Shown: in pieces, positions 24,344-35,279 of the stretch | Position numbering within the stretch: position 1 is the stretch's first letter | How the letters are laid out: the number at the start of each line of letters is the position of its first letter | DNA from: Garcia nutans | Lineage: Eukaryota; Streptophyta; Magnoliopsida; Malpighiales; Euphorbiaceae | Reading direction: 5' to 3' | Length of the DNA stretch: 64,000 nt | NCBI GenBank assembly: GCA_947685225.1 | Contig: CANTUV010000003.1 | Coordinates: 9,742,001-9,806,000, forward strand | Made by a program: the position numbers and the translations under genes | The notes under the pieces: generated by a model | Told to the model about the DNA's origin: nothing | Seen by the model: only the letters and a program-made list of their open reading frames with translations | Databases searched by the model: none

Positions 24344-25730
24344 TGACAGAGAATAACGAGTTGTGATTCACTGGATGATTTTTGCAGAGAGACTAGATAG
24401 AAAGTGAAATGGGAGGGAAAGAGAGAGCGAGAGGCCTTTTTGAATTTGAATTTCGAGGGAGCCAGACAGAGAATGAAATTACATTATTGGGCTTCAAAGG
24501 TTATATCTACTTTCTTACACACCGCTTCAGTACTTTTATTATTAATCCGACATAATAGAATTTGGGGCTTTAGAGATTTTAAAAAATACGGCAATATAAC
24601 AAAATGAAATTTTAAAGGGAAAAGTCTTGAGCAGTTTAGAGTGAAAACTAAAATTTTTCTTTTAGCACGCACCAGCTAAAATTTCACCTAGTGTAGCACC
24701 GAAAACTTTAGGTGTCTGTTTTTAAATTTTAATTTTTATTATATTTGCTCGGAAGCGATTTATAAAACCGCCTCTAGAATTTGACTCTCTTTTTTTTTCT
24801 CTTATTTTCTTAGAGGCATTTTTATAAACCGTCTCTCTGAATTAGCCGTCAAAAATCCTTTTTTATAGTGTATAAAATAAAGTTAGAATGCCTACTTTAA
24901 ACTTAAATATTTAAAGTAAATAAATTAATTAACATTTCATAAATATAAAAATAAAAATTCTCGCCAATCAGCGACCTATTTAGCGACTAATTAGCAAGCA
25001 ATTACTTTAAAATAGAAAATAAAATTAATTTCTCGGTAATTCGTCGTAATATTCTCACAAATTACCGATAATTCTGTGACTAACTATTTTTCTCGCACAT
25101 CAGCGAGCCATTTAGCGACTAATTAGCGAGAAAATTCTTTCCAAAAAAAATCAACAACTTTCTCGCTAATTTGTCGCGATATTCTCGCAAATCAATGATA
25201 ACTCTACAACTAAGATTTTTCTCGCAAATCAGCGAGCCATTTAGCGACTAATTAGCGACCAATTACTTTAAAATAGAAAATAAAATTAATTTCTTGCTAA
25301 TTGGTCGCTATATTCTCGCAAATTAATGATAATTCTGCAACTAACTATTTTTCTCGCAAATCAGCGAGCAATTTAGCGACTAATTAGCGACAAAAAACTG
25401 TCCAATAAAAAATAAACACATTCTTTGCTAATTTGTCCCAAATTAGTCGTAACGTCATCGCTGATTGTTAGCACCAAAATTTGGCGCAAAATTCAGCGAC
25501 ACATTCAGCGAGAAACGACCTTTTATCGCTATTCAGAGACAGATTGTACGACCATTTTTTTGTCGTTAATCAGCGACACATTTAGCGACCCATTCAGCGA
25601 CGGAATGTTGGAAAGACGCTTATCTTGATTCTTTGTCGTAAAGTTGTCGTTGATCAAGTCACTAATCAGTGACAAAATAAGAGTTGTCGCAGAATGCGTC
25701 GCTGATTGCGCTTTTTTTTTTGTAGTGTTA

Positions 25731-26859
25731 CTTTGTCTCCAACATATAAGTAGACAAGTCAAGACCTAAATTGCCCTCCCTAGTTTTGAGGGCATCTTTT
25801 TGGTTACCATCAACCAAAAGCCTAAGTTTTAAGGAACCTATTTTCCATCATATGCCTAGATCAAACCTAGGATGTTCCCCACTAAATTAGACTTAGAAAG
25901 TCCCCCACTAGATCAGACTTAGAGTGTCCTCCACTAGATCAGACCTAATGTCCACCACTAGCTCAAACCTTTATAGCCATAATCTAGCTTTCAAATCCAT
26001 TTTAGGTAAGTGCCTTAGAATCCTTTTTATATTTATCAAGTTGAACCCATAATCAACTTAAACCCAAATATGAGACCATTTGAAGTTTTTTACATGAATC
26101 AGATGTCGGATGGGAGTGAATGGACCATTTGAAGTATTTTACAAATATGAGATCTTTATGGCTGTAAATCTTTAATTTTTTAATCATTATATTAAAATTC
26201 AATCCATTACAATTCCAACAGATAAAAAATCACTTAATACAGATGTTGAACTACAGGGAATAGGCCTCTAAAAAATTTATGCCCAAATTTGGCTAAAAAA
26301 GGCCCATGTCGTGCGCAAGTCTAGGCAGCTGTAGGCAGCCCTGTAGCTGCCAGTGCTGCCGCAACAGGCTAATTTTTTGTCGCAACAACCAGATTCATTT
26401 TTTTTTAATTTTAACCATCCAAAACTCTATAAATAGGCTCTTAAACCTCATTTTTAACATATTTTCAACCAAGAAATATCTATTTGCTAATTGGCTCTTT
26501 TTCTCTCCCTCTTTTCTTCTAAAATAGAAAAAGGTTCTTTCTTCCTTAGTAAGAACTGGCTAAAGCTTGTTTCCATAACAAGCATGGGCATTGGTCAGTT
26601 TGGTTTCACATTTTCCTCAAACCATTCTGAACACAGTTGCTTCATTAGCAATCTATAAGCCCCAGCCAAGGTGTAATTGCCATCCAGTCATACGCTTAAG
26701 CCACCACTAATCAAGAGTTCAAGAAAAAAGCTAAAACCCTAAAATTCTCCTTTTTCTCCTTTTTCTTCCTTTCCTCTTTAAGGTCTATCTTTTAGGCTTT
26801 GGAAGAAAATTTTGACCTAATTTTAAAAACTATCCTTTGGTCTTTGAAATTAAAATTAA
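25731..26859. other. Host sequence between CACTA and Copia, with 26-28 bp repeat
   Basis: Resumes the sequence interrupted by the CACTA element. At about 25872-25965 four degenerate copies of 'ccccactagatcagacttag' plus a few bases lie in tandem. The remainder has no recognisable gene. Confidence 0.5.
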
Positions 26860-28225
26860 TGTTAGACAAATGATCTTAATTTTGATCCTTGACAACTCAA
26901 ATGGATGATCTATTTAACTTGTGTTTGAGAAAGCTTGTTGCAGGATTAGGTTGCTTCAATTAAAGGTGAACAGAACAAGTATAGCGGTCGCACCTCAACT
27001 GAATACGACCGCTCCATGCAATTACAGAATGAAACCTTGTCACAGTAGGTTTCGCGGTCAGAAGTTCGACCATAGTCGCGACCGCTCATACATAATAGCG
27101 ACCGTCCTAATATTTGCCCGACCGCTACTCAAGGAACTTAAATCATTACAATCACAGTAAGGTTCGCGGTGACAAGAACGGTGAATGATTCGACCTCGCT
27201 TACCACTTTAGCGACCGCTCATTTATAGTCGCGACCGCCCAACAATTCAAGAAGAAATTGCTCAAAGAGACAGTAGTGTTCGCGTCCTCAGGTGCGTCCA
27301 GAAGTTCGACGCGAGAATATGAGTTCGACCGCGAAAAGCTACTAAGGGCGACCGCGAGATTCAAATTATGGCGGACATCTCTTTTGCCCTGTCAGAAAAT
27401 GACACGTGACATGACCGTTGTAATCCCACTTCAGTATTCAAAAAAGGGCGACCGCACTTTGTGATGCGCGACCGTCCCGACAAACACAGCATGGGCAAGA
27501 AACGGTCCGACAAAAACATCATGGGCAAGATTCCTGCTGTAGAGCACTAAAATTCGACCGTTGAACTTTTTCAAAAGTAGCGACCGTCCCTGGTTAAAAG
27601 GACGACCGCGTGAAGCATGAGAGCGACCATCCTTGTATGAAGGGCGACCGCTAAGTGCTTCGGACAGTTTAAGTAAAGAAGGTCTAATCTGCCAAGACTT
27701 TATTCTAAACAGCAATAACGGCTAGTAAGACCACATTGGCTATAAATACAATGTTTCCATGAGAAAACAAAAAGAAAACATTATTAAGAAAAGATTTTCA
27801 TAGCCAAGCAACAAATTTCCTTTTGCTTAAACTTGTATTTGAATTGTTATGAATGTTAGGTGTTAGCATTGAAAACACCATTGTATAAGTTTGAGTGTAA
27901 GCTTGGGAAACACTTAGGTTGAGAGAGTGAGCCTTGTAAAACTCTTGTGTGGGTTGTAAGTGTGAGCCTAAGAAAAACACTTGTAAAGTTGGAAGTGAGC
28001 TTGTGAAAACTTCAAAGACTAGTGGAACCTTAACAAGTTGTTAAGGAAGTGGATGTAGGATTGAAGTAAATCCGAACCACTATAAATCTTGTGTGTTCTT
28101 ACCTTCCTCCATTACTCAACCAACTCTCTATTCCGCATTTCTTGTTTGTTGAGTTTTTTAAATTGTCATTATTTCTTGACGAAACCAATTCACCCCCCCC
28201 TCTTGGTTGCCATCTTGGGACAACA
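26860..28225 (+). mobile_element. 5' LTR of the Copia gag-only element
   Basis: Starts TGTTAGACAAATG and ends TCTTGGGACAACA. The middle (26970-27660) carries about 18 copies of a GC-rich motif GCGACCGC/GCGGTCGC in an AT-rich setting. TATAAATA lies at 27741-27748, followed by a leader with repeated 'gtgagcct..aaaacacttgta' units. The last 170 bp match the 3' LTR well; the first part matches poorly. Confidence 0.8.
27741..27748 (+). promoter_or_regulatory. TATA box of the Copia 5' LTR
   Basis: TATAAATA in 'ggctataaatacaatg'. The 3' LTR has the same motif at 30749-30756. It lies directly after the GC-motif cluster, so that cluster is upstream promoter (U3) sequence. Confidence 0.6.
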
Positions 28226-28227
28226 AT

Positions 28228-28240
28228 TGGTATCAGAGCT
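28228..28240 (+). other. Primer-binding site, initiator tRNA-Met type
   Basis: TGGTATCAGAGCT begins two bases after the LTR end. It is complementary to the 3' end of plant initiator tRNA-Met, the usual primer for Copia elements. Confidence 0.9.
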
Positions 28241-28330
28241 TTGAAATTTCTTAAACTTAATTGTGAAATTTGATCCTCAAAGGCAACCACACCCACTAAT
28301 ACCTCTACATCAACTTTCTCTTCCAATTCC

Positions 28331-29347
28331 ATGGCTCATTATTATGGAAACTCAAAATCCCTTGTTATACCTCACTTTGATTATTCATATTGGAAACACA
28401 AGATGTTTTTGCTCCTAGATAGTGAAGGAATAGAGCTTTGGGATTATGTTGAAAATGAGTGGAAGATTCCTACAAGAATGGTTGATGGTGTAGAAAAAGA
28501 GATTCCACGAAAAGAGTGGAATGAAGAACAAAGAAGAAGCAATGGGAGAGATAAAAAGGCTTCTTTCATTCTCCTAAGCTCATTGCCAAAGGAAGAATGT
28601 GGAAGAATTCTTGGATGCTCAAGTGCCTATAGTATTTGGAAGACCTTGGAGAATTATCATGAAGGTACTAATCAAGTAAAATTCATGAAGGCCCAAATGC
28701 TTATTCAAGAGTATGAACTCTTCAAAATGAAGTCCTTTGAAGATGTCACGGAGATGACCAATCGACTTCTTGCCATTGTCAATGATTTGAGAAAATTTGG
28801 CAAAGTATACTCTTTGGAAGACATAAATTGCAAAATCCTTAGAATTCTTACAAAGAAGGAAATTGAAGCAAGAGTATCATCCATTGAGGAAGCACATGAT
28901 TTGAGCAAGCTTCCAACGGATGTCCTCATTGGCAAATTACTCACACATGAGATGGCAATGGAAATGCAAGAAGAGCAAGAAGAAGAAGAAGAGCAAGCAA
29001 TTGAAAATCTATGTCTCATGGCTATGGGAGATGATGAACACTCCAATGAGGTAGGTACCCAATCTTTAAACATGAATTTAAATTACAACAATATTGATGA
29101 TGCTTTAGATGATAGTGATATAATTGAACATATGAACTTTAGAGTAGAAAAATATTTTTCTAAGATAAAATTTCATAAGGACAAATGCTCTAAACTAGAA
29201 GAGGATTTTGTATGTTTAAAAAATTCTACTTTAGAATTAAAAACCTCAAATGAACAAATATCTAAAAGCAAACATAGCTTAGAAAAGGTTATCAAGGAAA
29301 ATCCCTTAATTGACAAGGGCAAATGGCATGAAGATGGAGGAGAATGA
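28331..29347 (+). CDS. Copia-type Gag polyprotein, 338 aa, no zinc knuckle
   Basis: Structural capsid protein of a Copia-type retrotransposon, forming virus-like particles in the cytoplasm. The N-terminus (residues 10-40, with DYSYWKHKMFLLLD and a following GIELWDYV) is the DUF4219-like start of Copia gags. Residues about 77-205 form the UBN2-type gag domain (AYSIWKTLENYHEGTNQVK, LFKMKSFEDVTEM, NRLLAIVNDLRKFG). A Glu-rich stretch lies at 212-222 and a probable coiled coil at about 275-325. The CCHC zinc knuckle expected after this is missing, and the frame ends in TGA after WHEDGGE; the sequence downstream is non-coding up to the purine tracts. The ATG at 28331 lies about 100 bp after the PBS and is the natural start. 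Open and apparently undamaged, but without pol. Confidence 0.85.
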   Translation: MAHYYGNSKSLVIPHFDYSYWKHKMFLLLDSEGIELWDYVENEWKIPTRMVDGVEKEIPRKEWNEEQRRSNGRDKKASFILLSSLPKEECGRILGCSSAYSIWKTLENYHEGTNQVKFMKAQMLIQEYELFKMKSFEDVTEMTNRLLAIVNDLRKFGKVYSLEDINCKILRILTKKEIEARVSSIEEAHDLSKLPTDVLIGKLLTHEMAMEMQEEQEEEEEQAIENLCLMAMGDDEHSNEVGTQSLNMNLNYNNIDDALDDSDIIEHMNFRVEKYFSKIKFHKDKCSKLEEDFVCLKNSTLELKTSNEQISKSKHSLEKVIKENPLIDKGKWHEDGGE

Positions 29348-30111
29348 GTACTCCATCAAACCAAGTTCAAACAATGCTAAGAGTAAGGCAATTGGCATTG
29401 AAAAATTGGTAACAATTCTTGCCTTACAACATTTGAACTTTTATACTTTTAATTTTTACTTTACATGTTGTGTTTGACATTAAGGTTGAAAAATGATTTT
29501 ATGGTTGACTAAATTATTTTTGTTACATTTTAAATTTGCTCATAATTAAGTCAATCACTTTCTTGAATTGTATTTAATTTTCTTTTTATATTCCTCTTGA
29601 TTTGACTCCAACAAGAGAGGAGAAAACTTGAATATTTTGATAAAAATTGATCTCAATTGTTTCTAAGTTTTTCACTTCTTGAAGGGGAGATCATCAATTG
29701 AGGGGGAGTATAATCCAATCAATTGGTATCCTTAACATATTTTTCATTGATTTTGATATTTTCATTGATTGGTACTTTTATTTTTCCTAAGTATATGTCT
29801 TAGATTTGTGTTAATTGTGAATTTTGTTTTTGGTGATTGACCATTGGCTTTGAATTCTATTATAAAGTCACACCAACAATGATTTTGATCTTGTCTTGTG
29901 TTTATATTTCCTTATTTCTTATATCATCTTTGAAGATTGCTTGATTGATCTTCATCTCTACCTCCTCTTTTTGAATTTTGGCAAAGGGGGAGAGAATTTG
30001 ATGAATTTGAGAATTTTCTTATGTTTTTCCATAATGGGAAGTATTGCCTATTTTTGTTGATTATTTGTATTTCAAATTCAATTTGATTGCCAAAATCAAA
30101 AAGGGGGAGAT
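29348..30111 (+). other. Internal 3' region with several polypurine tracts
   Basis: No pol coding. Four G-rich purine tracts lie in line: GAAGGGGAGA (about 29682), TGAGGGGGAGTA (about 29699), CAAAGGGGGAGAGAA (about 29983) and AAAAAGGGGGAGA (30099-30111), the last touching the 3' LTR. Multiple purine tracts before the 3' LTR are a recorded feature of Sirevirus-type Copia elements, so this may be a Sirevirus derivative. Confidence 0.65.
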
Positions 30112-31260
30112 TGTTGACCTAGATTTAGGTCAATCTTGTTTTTGATCTTGGCAAACAAATTGAAGTGATCTAATGGCTTCAATGAGTGTTTATATGGCAG
30201 GAAAGCAACTTAGAATGAGCTGAAATGCAAAGAAATTTGAAGATTTCCTAAGTGCTGAAAATCTGTCTTTGAAGGGATGCGCGACCGCCCCAAGGCCTTG
30301 CGCGACCATCCAAGAACGCGCGACCGCCCCAAGGGTTTGCGCGACCATCCAAACTGTCTTGGTTTGACAGTAAGGTTCGCGGTGACAAGAACGGTGAATG
30401 ACTCGACGCAAGACAATGCGCGACCGCCCAATGTGGATGCCCGACCGCTACATTTATATAGCCGTTGGTGGGCTTCAACGGCTAGTTAAAGAATTAATAA
30501 GAAGATGCCATGTGTCAAGTAGCCGTTAGAGATTTGAATTGCGCGACCGCACCAGACTGCTGGGATGCCCGCACAAACAGATGCGCGACCGCCCCAAGGG
30601 GGTGCGCGACCATCCCAGGATGCGCGACCATCCAAAGGTGGTGCGCGACCATCCCAACAGTCTGACACAAAAATCCAAGAAGATTTTGTAGCTGTTGGAG
30701 TTTCACTTTTCTACCCACTTCACCAACGGGCAGAACTGGTTTGAGGCCTATAAATACCACCTCAAACAAGTCTTATAGCAAGAGAATAAATACTAATATT
30801 GTCCAAACTCTTGCAAGTTATTTACTTAAGCTTTCATCTATTTATCTCTTCATGCAAGGTTGAGTGTTAGCCATTAAAACACCAATTGTAAAGGTTGTGA
30901 GAGTGAGCCTGAGAAAAACTCTTGTAAAGGTTGTGAGAGTGAGCCTAGTAAAACTCTTGTAAGTGGTTTGAGTGTTAGCCTTAGTAAAACACTTGTCAAG
31001 TTAGGTGTGAGCTTGTAAAAACACCAAAGTTGGAAGTGAGCTTGTAAAACTTCAAGTATAGTGGAATACCCAATTGAGGTTGGGGAGTGGATGTAGGATT
31101 GTTGAATCCGAACCACTATAAATCTCTTGTGTTGATTTTTCTACTCTCTACTCAATCTTCTACATCTTCTACATTTCTTATTTGTTGAAGTTTTCAATTT
31201 GCTATCATTTCTTGAAGAAACCAATTCACCCCCCCTCTTGGTTGCCATCTTGGGACAACA
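30112..31260 (+). mobile_element. 3' LTR of the Copia gag-only element
   Basis: Starts TGTTGACCTAG and ends CTTGGGACAACA. Contains about 12 GCGCGACCGCCC-type motifs (30277-30655), TATAAATA at 30749-30756 and repeated 'gagtgagcct..aaaactcttgta' units in the leader. Small frames on both strands near 30190-30769 follow the repeated motif and are not genes. Confidence 0.85.
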
Positions 31261-32960
31261 ATTAAAATTAGACCTAATTAATTAATTAATTTTTCAATCA
31301 ACCTTTTTCAAAATTAAGTTGGAATAAAAACTTAATTTTTCAATTATCCATTTTCAAAATTAAGTTGGAATAAGAACTTAATTGTGCAATCAATCTTTTT
31401 TAAAATTAAGTTGGAATATGAATTTAATTTTCAAAATCGAATCTTTTCAATCAATCTAAATTAAACTCTTTTTCAAAATTAGGATCTAAAATTTGGGTTT
31501 TAGACCTAGGTTTAACAATAACTTATAATGAACCTAGACCTAGGCTCACATAATTTAGGTTAGAAAATTAACCTTTTCAAGGGTAAACCAACAACCATCT
31601 TGCAATAGTTAGAATTGCATTGGCTTTGATTCCCATTCAAATAGGATATGCAAGCCTACTTGGAATATCAATCCAAGTATCAAGTCCACTTTGTAAAATA
31701 AAAATTTTCTTTCAAATTTTAGCCTTTTTTCTCCTTAAATTATGAACTTCCATTGTTGGTTTTTATATTACTTTTGGGGAATGTGTGCTCAACCTAGAAT
31801 TCATAAGGCTAGAGTTGAGATCCTATGTTTTGGGTTTTGAATTCTAAAGTTAATTTTAATTTTTATACTCTGGTTTCTTTATTTATGGATGAAAGTATAG
31901 ATGACATTACATGAAATTTATTTTGTAATTTATTATTTAGTTTAAAGCTAAACTTTTTTTTTTACTTTAAATAATCCTAAACGTAGCCCTATAGGTCCAT
32001 CCTTTGGTTCAAGGCTAGTGAATTTTATCCTTGGGATATAATTGAGTCAACTTAGGATTCTTCTTAAAATTTTCCTTTTCTAAAAAAATAAATTTGAGTG
32101 GTGATTCCTTCTTTTTTACTTGAACTGACTGCAACCTATGATTGCAGAGTAACCTTAGCACTTTTCATGAGACTTAACCTAATTTTTCAACATTTTAGCT
32201 GCCATCCTTTAGTGGGCAAGCACGATGCTCAGGTTGGGGCCTTACAATATGTTAGCATACCAATAAAGGATGTTATTAGCAATTTTGCATTGTATGTATC
32301 ATGACAATGGATTGATGAAAGACCAAAGAGATATCGAGTGTCCAGTCAATGATTTTAATATGGCATATAATGCCCATTTTCTTTTAGATGCACAGAGTGC
32401 CTAGTATTCAACCAATTAGAAACACCGACTGTACAATACCGAAAGTCCCATCATCTAGTCCATACAATTTTATAATAGGTTACTGTAGGCGTAAAAAGAG
32501 AAGTCAAATTTGAAAAATACAACTCTGAGATATTATACAAATTCAGATTTTGATCAAACTAGACATTATAATTTTTTTTAATTGAATGATAGTATGCTTT
32601 TAACCTGGATAATTATGAATATCTTCTGCTTTAGAATAATTATGCATGGAATCCTTTTGTAATATGTGTATAAGTATTGATGACATTTCTTTATTGTATT
32701 ATCTTTTGTTTTCCTGTAAGAACGACTATTAAGATCATTTGGATTAAGTGTGCACCACTAAGCTTAAACTAAATACGTAGGATTTTCTTTCCTTATGTAG
32801 GTGCAAAAGATTGATAGATAATAGGTAATAAGACAGGAAGAGGAATGGATATATAGTAAAGTTTAAGGTCATCTCATCATCAAGTCTTTATTATAGAAGC
32901 ACTACCACACTTAGAAATAATTTTGGCACTCATTTTGCATGTACGTGTAGTATATACCAA
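31261..32960. other. Unclassified AT-rich sequence
   Basis: Begins with the ATTAA duplication of the Copia element. At 31280-31430 'ttcaaaattaagttggaata' recurs three times with a spacing of about 60 bp. No gene or element boundary recognised up to the LTR at 32961. Confidence 0.4.
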
Positions 32961-34781
32961 TGTGAGCGGTGACTTTCGGCCCCACTCCCAGTGGAATGGC
33001 TCTTGCAACTTTGGCATTGTTAGGCTTAGGGCCTTAGAGAACACAGGAACAAACCTAGAGAATTTGGAGTCACCACTCAGATGGGTCGGAAAAATAAAAA
33101 GCGGTGGCTGACTCAATTACTAAGGAATCCCTAACCCTACTAGGCTCAAAAAGTTGGGTACGCATGGGGAAGGTAAGAATGACTCAGCAATCCTATAGCG
33201 CTCGGTTCATTGGAACTGGCCTCCTTTTCATGTCTAGATATTATTAAATTCTTAACTTAACATAATATGATCCATAATACATGAAATTGAAATAAATAAA
33301 TATCCATCATATTATAATCAAAGTAATTCCAAACAAACCAACAAAATGGGCACACATACAAGATGGAAGCAGGCCCTTACAATGTCCAAATGTCTAATAA
33401 TATAAATAAAATAAGACGGAACACCCACAAAATGGTGGAAATGTGTCCCTTACATCAATCCCCAAATATAAATTAAATGAAAAGAAATAAATTAAATAAG
33501 GCACCCACAAAGTGGGAACATGCCATTTACAAGTCTTTTAAAATTATAACTATTAAATAAATATTAAATAGTTCCATCATTCATAATAAATAAGTAATCT
33601 AAATATATAGTTAATCATAAAAATCTCAATCTATAAACATATTTGAATATTAATCCCTTAACAAAATAGAAGACACAATGCATGCGGCGGTCCCGCTAAC
33701 CTAAAAGGTAAATGGTATTCAAAATATGTTTTGTTGTGGGATTAGGGTTTTGCTAATGAAACTAAAGTTAAACATGCAAACTAGGGTTTTGAAACCAAAT
33801 TAGGGTTTTTATAATGTAATTCTAGGTTACAGAATGAAATTGGGGTTTGTTCCTATACTAGTGTCACAAAAGATTGGATTAGGGTTTTGAAAAATGAATG
33901 TTACAATTTAAATCAATTAAAATAGATATTACAAAGATTAAATGAAGATGATCAATTGTTTGTATTTAATTTATAAAAATAGTAACTTGGTTTGTTAGTT
34001 CCACTAGGCAATTGTATTGATTTAAGCTCGAACACAATCTTATGGATTCTGCCTTGCCCTATGCAATTAGATTGAGTAAAACAAACTTTAATATCTTATA
34101 TATAGCTTTCTGTTTCTTTTTGTGGTTTAATTTTGCTCATTGTCCCTCTTTTCTTAGTTATTTTAGCTACTATTTTTTTCTCTCTGAATATTGTTTAAGG
34201 TTCTACTACTTTTTGGTTAATCCTTGTGGCCCCTTGATCGCTCCTCTAATTTGTATATTTATAGGCAATTATTAAGGTTTAACAATGTTTACCAACATTA
34301 AACCTATTTGATCAATCAAATCCTCCTTGATTTAGGACATTAAAGTCAACTCATCTTGAATTAAAAGTTAGCCAATTCAATATGGTCTAATGTTCATGTC
34401 AAATTAAACCACAGTGAATTCGATATGAACTAAAGCTTGTATCAAATTGGAGCTTGTCCGATTTGACATAAGCCTTATGCTCATATCTAATTGGACACAC
34501 TCTAATTTAATATGGCTAATGCTTATATCAAATTGGAGCTCTAAATCGATATAAGCATTCTCATATCAAATTGGAGTGTCCAATTTGATATGGACATAAC
34601 CCATATCAATTTAAAATAAACCAAACCTATTCTAACTTTGGATCAGACATTAAAAATTAAACTGGCTTAATTTACGCCTCTTAAAATTGGATCTAACTTA
34701 AATCTTTAAGAAATGACCAATTTTGACTTAGCCTCTATTAATTTGGATTCAAGTCCCTTCGGGCAAAATTAAGGGTTTACA
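32961..34781 (-). mobile_element. Family-A LTR, minus orientation (A5)
   Basis: The minus strand starts TGTAAACCCTTAATTTTGC (34781) and ends ..GTCACCGCTCACA (32961), 1.8 kb. A purine tract (34782-34797, minus strand AGCAGGGGATAAAAT) touches its 5' end, and no PBS follows on the left, so it is a 3' LTR of a minus-strand element. It belongs to the same subfamily as 46963-48150 ('caatgcatgcggcggtcccgc', 'cacaatcttatggattctgc'). AACCCTAA-type motifs lie at 33735-33890. Confidence 0.85.
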
Positions 34782-34879
34782 ATTTTATCCCCTGCTTGAA
34801 TGATCTTGAATTCATTCAAAGAGTAAAAAATAATGACTTTGACCTCATCTTAGATGATGATGGATTATGGAGCCATGAA

Positions 34880-35175
34880 TTAGTTTGGGCTCTAGAGCCG
34901 AGGTAAGATTTAGATTCTAGAACCGAGACTGGATTTGGACTCTAGACCCGAGACTAGATTTGGTTTCTGGACTTGAGACTTGGTTTGGGTTCTAGACTCA
35001 AGACTATATTTAGGTTTAGGAACCCAGACTTGATTTGTGTTCTCGAGCCAAGACTGGATTTAGATTTAGGACCTTAGACTAGATTTGGAATCTCGACCCG
35101 AGGCAGGATTTGGGTTCTGGACCTAAGATTGGATTTGGGTTCTCAACCAGAGGTTGGATTTGGGTTCTCGACCCA
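34880..35175. repeat. About 26-bp tandem repeat in 3' UTR position
   Basis: About 11 degenerate copies of a unit containing GATTTGGGTTCTCGACCCGA. It is the same kind of array, at the same place relative to LTR and purine tract, as 5655-6480. The consensus is related in style ('gatttggat..tcgatcc') but different in sequence. Confidence 0.8.
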
Positions 35176-35279
35176 TTGAACTACTCTAACATTCCAATAG
35201 AATATTGGCCAACTCTAATATCCCAATAGGTTCATCAGGTGACTCTAATATCTTGATGAAATGACCAAGCAACAAAACA

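Larger units (their letters stand above)
22161..25727. mobile_element. Non-autonomous CACTA (En/Spm) DNA transposon, TSD TTA
   Basis: The left end is CACTACAAAAAAATAGC and the right end is the inverted ..TTTTTTTTTGTAGTG. The 3-bp duplication TTA flanks it (22158-22160 and 25728-25730). Both ends carry dense subterminal repeats built on 'tcgctaattggtcgc' and 'tagcgacaaa' (22185-22620 and 24955-25720), the type of site bound by CACTA transposases. At 3567 bp it has no transposase frame, so it depends on a transposase supplied in trans. It contains a piece of an ASPM-like host gene and a possible LINE 3' end, which makes it a gene-capturing (Pack-CACTA-type) element. Confidence 0.9.
26860..31260 (+). 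mobile_element. Non-autonomous Copia-type LTR retrotransposon with gag only
   Basis: Bounded by LTRs at 26860-28225 and 30112-31260 and by the duplication ATTAA (26855-26859 and 31261-31265). The internal region is only about 1.9 kb and holds PBS, one gag frame and purine tracts. No protease, integrase, reverse transcriptase or RNase H is present, so it would need enzymes from a related autonomous element. This fits the class described in plants as TR-GAG elements. The LTR pair differs strongly in sequence and length (1366 against 1149 bp) although the gag frame is open. Confidence 0.85.

Noticed and set aside
28705..29073. 122-codon minus-strand frame, Ser/Cys-rich
   Set aside because: Antisense of the Glu-rich Copia gag.
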